A stretch of 10,000 nucleotides of DNA from Acropora yongei (lineage: Eukaryota; Cnidaria; Anthozoa; Scleractinia; Acroporidae). Where the stretch lies: assembly GCA_014634225.1 (NCBI GenBank), contig BLFN01000956.1, forward strand, positions 2,917,954-2,927,953, written 5' to 3'. Positions 7,839-10,000 of the stretch are shown piece after piece. Under the pieces are notes generated by a model. It was not told where the DNA came from. It worked only from the letters and a program-made list of their open reading frames with translations, and ran no database searches. Numbering within the stretch: the stretch's first letter is position 1; each line of letters starts with the position of its first letter. Both the position numbers and the translations under genes were made by a program.

Positions 7839-8320
7839 GTAAGCCGGAACGAATTGACGCCATCCAGATTAACTTGTAATGAATACCTTGCTAAACTAAA
7901 CATTGAAATAGATAAAGAGTATAGATCCACCAGTTTATTTTGGCGTTATTCAGGGTTGCCGTATACTGTACTCGAGAGTTCTTTTTACTTATGCCTTGCT
8001 CGCGGACATCTCTTGGCTATTCCAGCACGTAAAATTATCCACGCTTGCCACCCGAGTCGCGTAGTCGTTGCAAACAAGAACGTGAACCCTCTATCGAGTT
8101 CTGAAACGTCAATTCCGTCTCCTCCTGGTCAGAGGAGATGAATTCGTCTTGGAAACATTTGATTGACGTCCACCTAAGGCCAATTAAAAAAAAAGCACAT
8201 GTTTCTCGTCCGGATTTCAATAAAAAAAAGAGAGTGGGTGGGCGTTTTTTTTTTCTTTTTTTTTTGTAACTTATTATTTCGTATTGCATGCTTTCTTTAC
8301 ACATTATTACCTTCCACCAG
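7839..8320 (+). other. Putative intron between the helix 1 exons
   Basis: It starts gtaagc and ends in a long pyrimidine-rich lead with tttctttacacattattaccttccaccag, an excellent acceptor. Open frames on both strands (plus to 8141, minus 8035-8304) run through it. The plus one lacks an ATG start and the minus one is partly low-complexity poly-Lys, and neither shows a domain. A pair of poly-T tracts lies at about 8245-8265. Confidence 0.45.
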
Positions 8321-8404
8321 GGAACTCTTATGTCAAATATTAATAAAACGAAACATCAGTGGAGGTCGAATTGAGTTGCTATTAATTTAGACCTATGACA
8401 TTTA
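8321..8404 (+). pseudogene. Decayed GPCR helix 1 end, loop 1 and helix 2 start
   Basis: Joined to the exon ending at 7838, the first codons give G-N-S-Y-V-K. This is the GNxxV motif of helix 1 in class A receptors, with the signature Asn. Two stops follow at 8341 and 8344. In the next frame the reading continues as KRNISGGRIELLLI to a stop at 8388, matching loop 1 and the approach to helix 2. In the third frame it goes on as INLDL, a TGA at 8396, then His, where family members have the NLA..SD motif of helix 2. Three frames used in order, each matching the next part of one domain, point to a frameshifted receptor copy. LGR type is inferred from the nearby LRR exon. Confidence 0.5.
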
Positions 8405-8474
8405 TTTCAATTGGATATTATGAATATTTCATCACAGAATATTTTTAGAATATAAAGCTATTTGCGTTCCTTAC

Positions 8475-8704
8475 CTGTGTTGTTCGAATATCGATGTTCT
8501 TCCCTCCGTCGTCAAATTCGCCCGATGTGAACTTACAAAATAAATCCTGTAAGGTGGTTGTCCTATCTACTACCGTCCTTGCGTACCATGTCTTTATTGT
8601 TTTAGCCTGAGTTCCATTAAGGACGCAGACAAACGGCATCACTATTTTGAGTTTTCTTTGTATGAGACAGAGGAGAACTCAGTACAAGGTAAAGGTGACG
8701 CCAT
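8475..8704 (-). pseudogene. Exon of an unknown protein, frameshifted near its start
   Basis: I do not recognise the family. From an ATG at 8704 in good context (ccaaATGG) the frame reads MASPLPCTEFSSVSYKENSK to a TAG at 8644. One base later the next frame continues IVMPFVCVLNGTQAK, so a one-base loss in an A run near 8648 is likely; otherwise a separate start at the ATG at 8639 is used. From 8639 there are 55 open codons with TWYARTVVDRTTTLQDLF and FTSGEFDDGGKNIDIRTTQ, ending exactly at a strong donor (acacag, then gtaagg; last exon base 8475). Alternating short strands and the compact start suggest a small beta-rich domain, which is inference. It lies 92 nt downstream of the other minus-strand remnant. 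The next exon was not found. Confidence 0.5.
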
Positions 8705-8727
8705 TTGGTTTTTGCTCATAAAAACGT

Positions 8728-8733
8728 TTTATT
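8728..8733 (-). promoter_or_regulatory. Candidate polyadenylation signal
   Basis: AATAAA on the minus strand, 64 nt past the stop of the small charged protein remnant at 8797. The position fits a 3' end signal for that gene. The hexamer is common in AT-rich DNA, so weight is limited. Confidence 0.35.
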
Positions 8734-8796
8734 GTGTGTGAAAAAATGTCGTTGAGGGGCGCGTGTTACTGATACCCACTGCAATCTAGTTTAGTT

Positions 8797-9252
8797 CTAT
8801 ATTGAGTACCGCTTCGTCGTTAGGATTTCCTTAAGATTTTGAACTTCTTGTTGGAAGAGCATACTAGCTAGATGGAGCCTACGCGACTTTCCCGTTTTAA
8901 GTCTTTATAGTAGTTATATCGTTTTTGGGCCTTTTGCCCCGTATTAGTTTGTTAACTGCTAATTTGCCTTTGGTGTAAACGAGTGAGAGCGTTTACAAAG
9001 TCTTGTTCAGCTTGTTTTTGGATGCTTTAAAATTTTGGTTGTGTAGCTCTCATATTGTTCGTCTGTTTTGATGTCTTTTAATACGCTCCTCACCTGCTTG
9101 AGTTGATATCTCGCTGAGGCGGCATTTTCTGAACTTTCAGCACTCGATTCACTCTTTTCTTCTTGCGGCAATGGTCGGCCAAGGTAGATTTCCCTGTTTT
9201 CTTCTGACTTTAGAAGTTCGGCTTCAAATTCCTTTTCCTCTTCCATGCTCAT
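8797..9252 (-). pseudogene. Charged coiled-coil-like small protein, frameshifted
   Basis: Family unknown. From ATG at 9252 (a stop lies five codons upstream, and a second ATG is at 9246) the protein begins MSMEEEKEFEAELLK and has an acidic, Ser-rich stretch, then YQLKQVRSVLKDIKTDEQYE. The frame meets a stop at 9009. In the next frame, from about 9026, it continues QKQAEQDFVNALTRLHQRQI, a TAA at 8954, then GQKAQKRYNYYKDLKRES. Near 8885 the reading returns to the first frame as RRLHLASMLFQQEVQNLKEI and stops at 8797 after KRYSI. Together about 150 codons, rich in Glu, Gln, Lys and Leu, predict mostly helix and coiled coil, probably a structural or nucleic-acid-associated role. Two frameshifts and one stop suggest a pseudogene; sequencing error is an alternative. 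Confidence 0.55.
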
Positions 9253-9651
9253 CTTTCTGCTTCATGTAGCCTGTGCCTGATTAGATGCTTTAGGAACTTG
9301 TTTTTTAGTCAGGCAAGACCGCAGTTTTGATCCTATCTTGTGGCTCCGTTCAGTTGCCGATGGTCCTGGTTTAGGATGGTGAATTGTGCCGTTAATTTAC
9401 GGCTAACTAAGGGACTGCTGTACAATAATTTCATGGAAGGGGTGGGGAGCTAGAAATGGGTGAAATATACCCCAAAATTTGGTTACACTCATTCTCCCCT
9501 CTCATTAAGCAAAAAATAGTTAAACCCCGCCCCCTCACATAATGATAATATTAAGGCTAACTTCCCCCCCTTAAAAAAAAAGTCTCCTTCCTTTGATTCC
9601 CATACCTAGTTAACTTGTTGGATTTCTCCTCTGGTACAAACGTCACTTCCA

Positions 9652-9681
9652 ATGACTCTTCGACGTATATTAAAGAGTCAT
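9652..9681. repeat. Hairpin with perfect 9-bp stem
   Basis: atgactctt at 9652-9660 is the exact inverse of aagagtcat at 9673-9681, with a 12-base loop. Confidence 0.75.
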
Positions 9682-9697
9682 CAGAGTCGCTGGAGTC

Positions 9698-9733
9698 TGA
9701 GCTTATTCGATCTTTTAAAATCGAATAAGCTCA
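9698..9733. repeat. Hairpin with perfect 14-bp stem
   Basis: tgagcttattcgat at 9698-9711 is the exact inverse of atcgaataagctca at 9720-9733, with an 8-base loop. Weaker pairing extends outward (gctggagtc with ctctggactg). It begins 17 bases after the preceding hairpin, so the two may be parts of one decayed foldback sequence. Confidence 0.85.
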
Positions 9734-9751
9734 CTCTGGACTGTTTCACTG

Positions 9752-9900
9752 AAGCTCAATTCAATCATACTGTTTGTATTTACTATACTTGAATATATAA
9801 TCTTTTGAATTCCAGAAGCTCTGGTGAAAAAAACTGAAAATGTTACTAGCTTTTTTTTTAAGCTCAACTTAATCATACTCTGTTTTACTAACCATACTCT
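9752..9900. repeat. Imperfect direct repeat, about 108 nt apart
   Basis: aagctcaattcaatcatact at 9752 is matched by aagctcaacttaatcatact at 9860, and similarity continues through tgttt, actaac or tacta, and catact words. This is an old local duplication of about 40 nt. Confidence 0.6.
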
Positions 9901-10000
9901 AAATTTGTATTGCTATTAAAATTTCAACAGTTGGGTTTTTTATTTTGCTAAATTATGACGCCATGTGTGCTAGTATATACAGAATAAGTCTTTGGCTGAA

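Larger units (their letters stand above)
9253..10000. other. Unassigned sequence with hairpins
   Basis: No coding motif or RNA gene is seen. Short C-rich and A-rich runs occur at about 9535-9590. The two hairpins and the direct repeat are listed separately. Confidence 0.4.

Noticed and set aside
7809..8141. Plus-strand open frame of 110 codons
   Set aside because: It lacks an ATG at its start and uses a different frame from the helix 1 exon it overlaps. It lies mostly in the putative intron.
8035..8304. Minus-strand frame as the next exon of the 8475-8704 gene
   Set aside because: An acceptor-like cttag ends at 8174, but phase-0 entry, as the upstream donor requires, meets a stop after about 14 codons, and the upper part is low-complexity lysine.
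1..10000. tRNA genes, rRNA genes, CRISPR arrays, bacterial operons
   Set aside because: No tRNA box pair, rRNA-like stretch or regularly spaced short repeat with unique spacers was seen on either strand.

Overview
The window looks like intergenic or intronic eukaryotic DNA from an animal. It is AT-rich and has GT-AG bounded exon-like islands, decayed retroelement and foldback-element copies, an AT microsatellite and no bacterial-style operons. The closest general fit is an early-branching metazoan, perhaps a cnidarian such as a coral or anemone. That rests on the gene types and repeat style, not on a database match. No intact full-length gene lies in the window.

Positions 1-3000 hold mostly unassigned DNA. 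A degenerate 78-nt tandem repeat at about 225-660 reads on the minus strand as repeats of a coiled-coil-like 26-residue unit with stops and frameshifts. A second set of diverged direct repeats fills 1634-2245.

Positions 3013-4749 carry a broken Ty3/Gypsy retrotransposon fragment on the plus strand: the end of reverse transcriptase, a partial RNase H, an H2C2 zinc-binding region, an integrase core that keeps its D, D and E residues, and the integrase C-terminal part. Several stops and frame changes show that it is dead. Just downstream are a 302-bp terminal-inverted-repeat (MITE-like) element at 5074-5375 and a separate imperfect palindrome of about 177 bp at 5586-5762.

Positions 6209-8400 hold what I read as remains of a leucine-rich-repeat G-protein-coupled receptor (LGR type) on the plus strand. 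There is an exact 72-nt LRR exon with clean splice sites, one or two weaker LRR-like pieces, a 62-nt exon that reads as the start of transmembrane helix 1, and an acceptor 482 nt further on. Splicing across that gap joins in frame to give the GN..V motif of helix 1, followed by a frameshifted loop and a decayed helix 2. The AT microsatellite and a 17-bp tandem repeat lie in its putative introns.

Positions 8475-9252 hold two minus-strand coding remnants of unknown family. One is a charged, coiled-coil-like small protein broken by two compensating frameshifts and one stop. The other is an exon with a strong splice donor and a frameshift near its start. They may belong to one element or to two neighbouring genes. 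The last 700 bases show only two adjacent hairpins and a short direct repeat.
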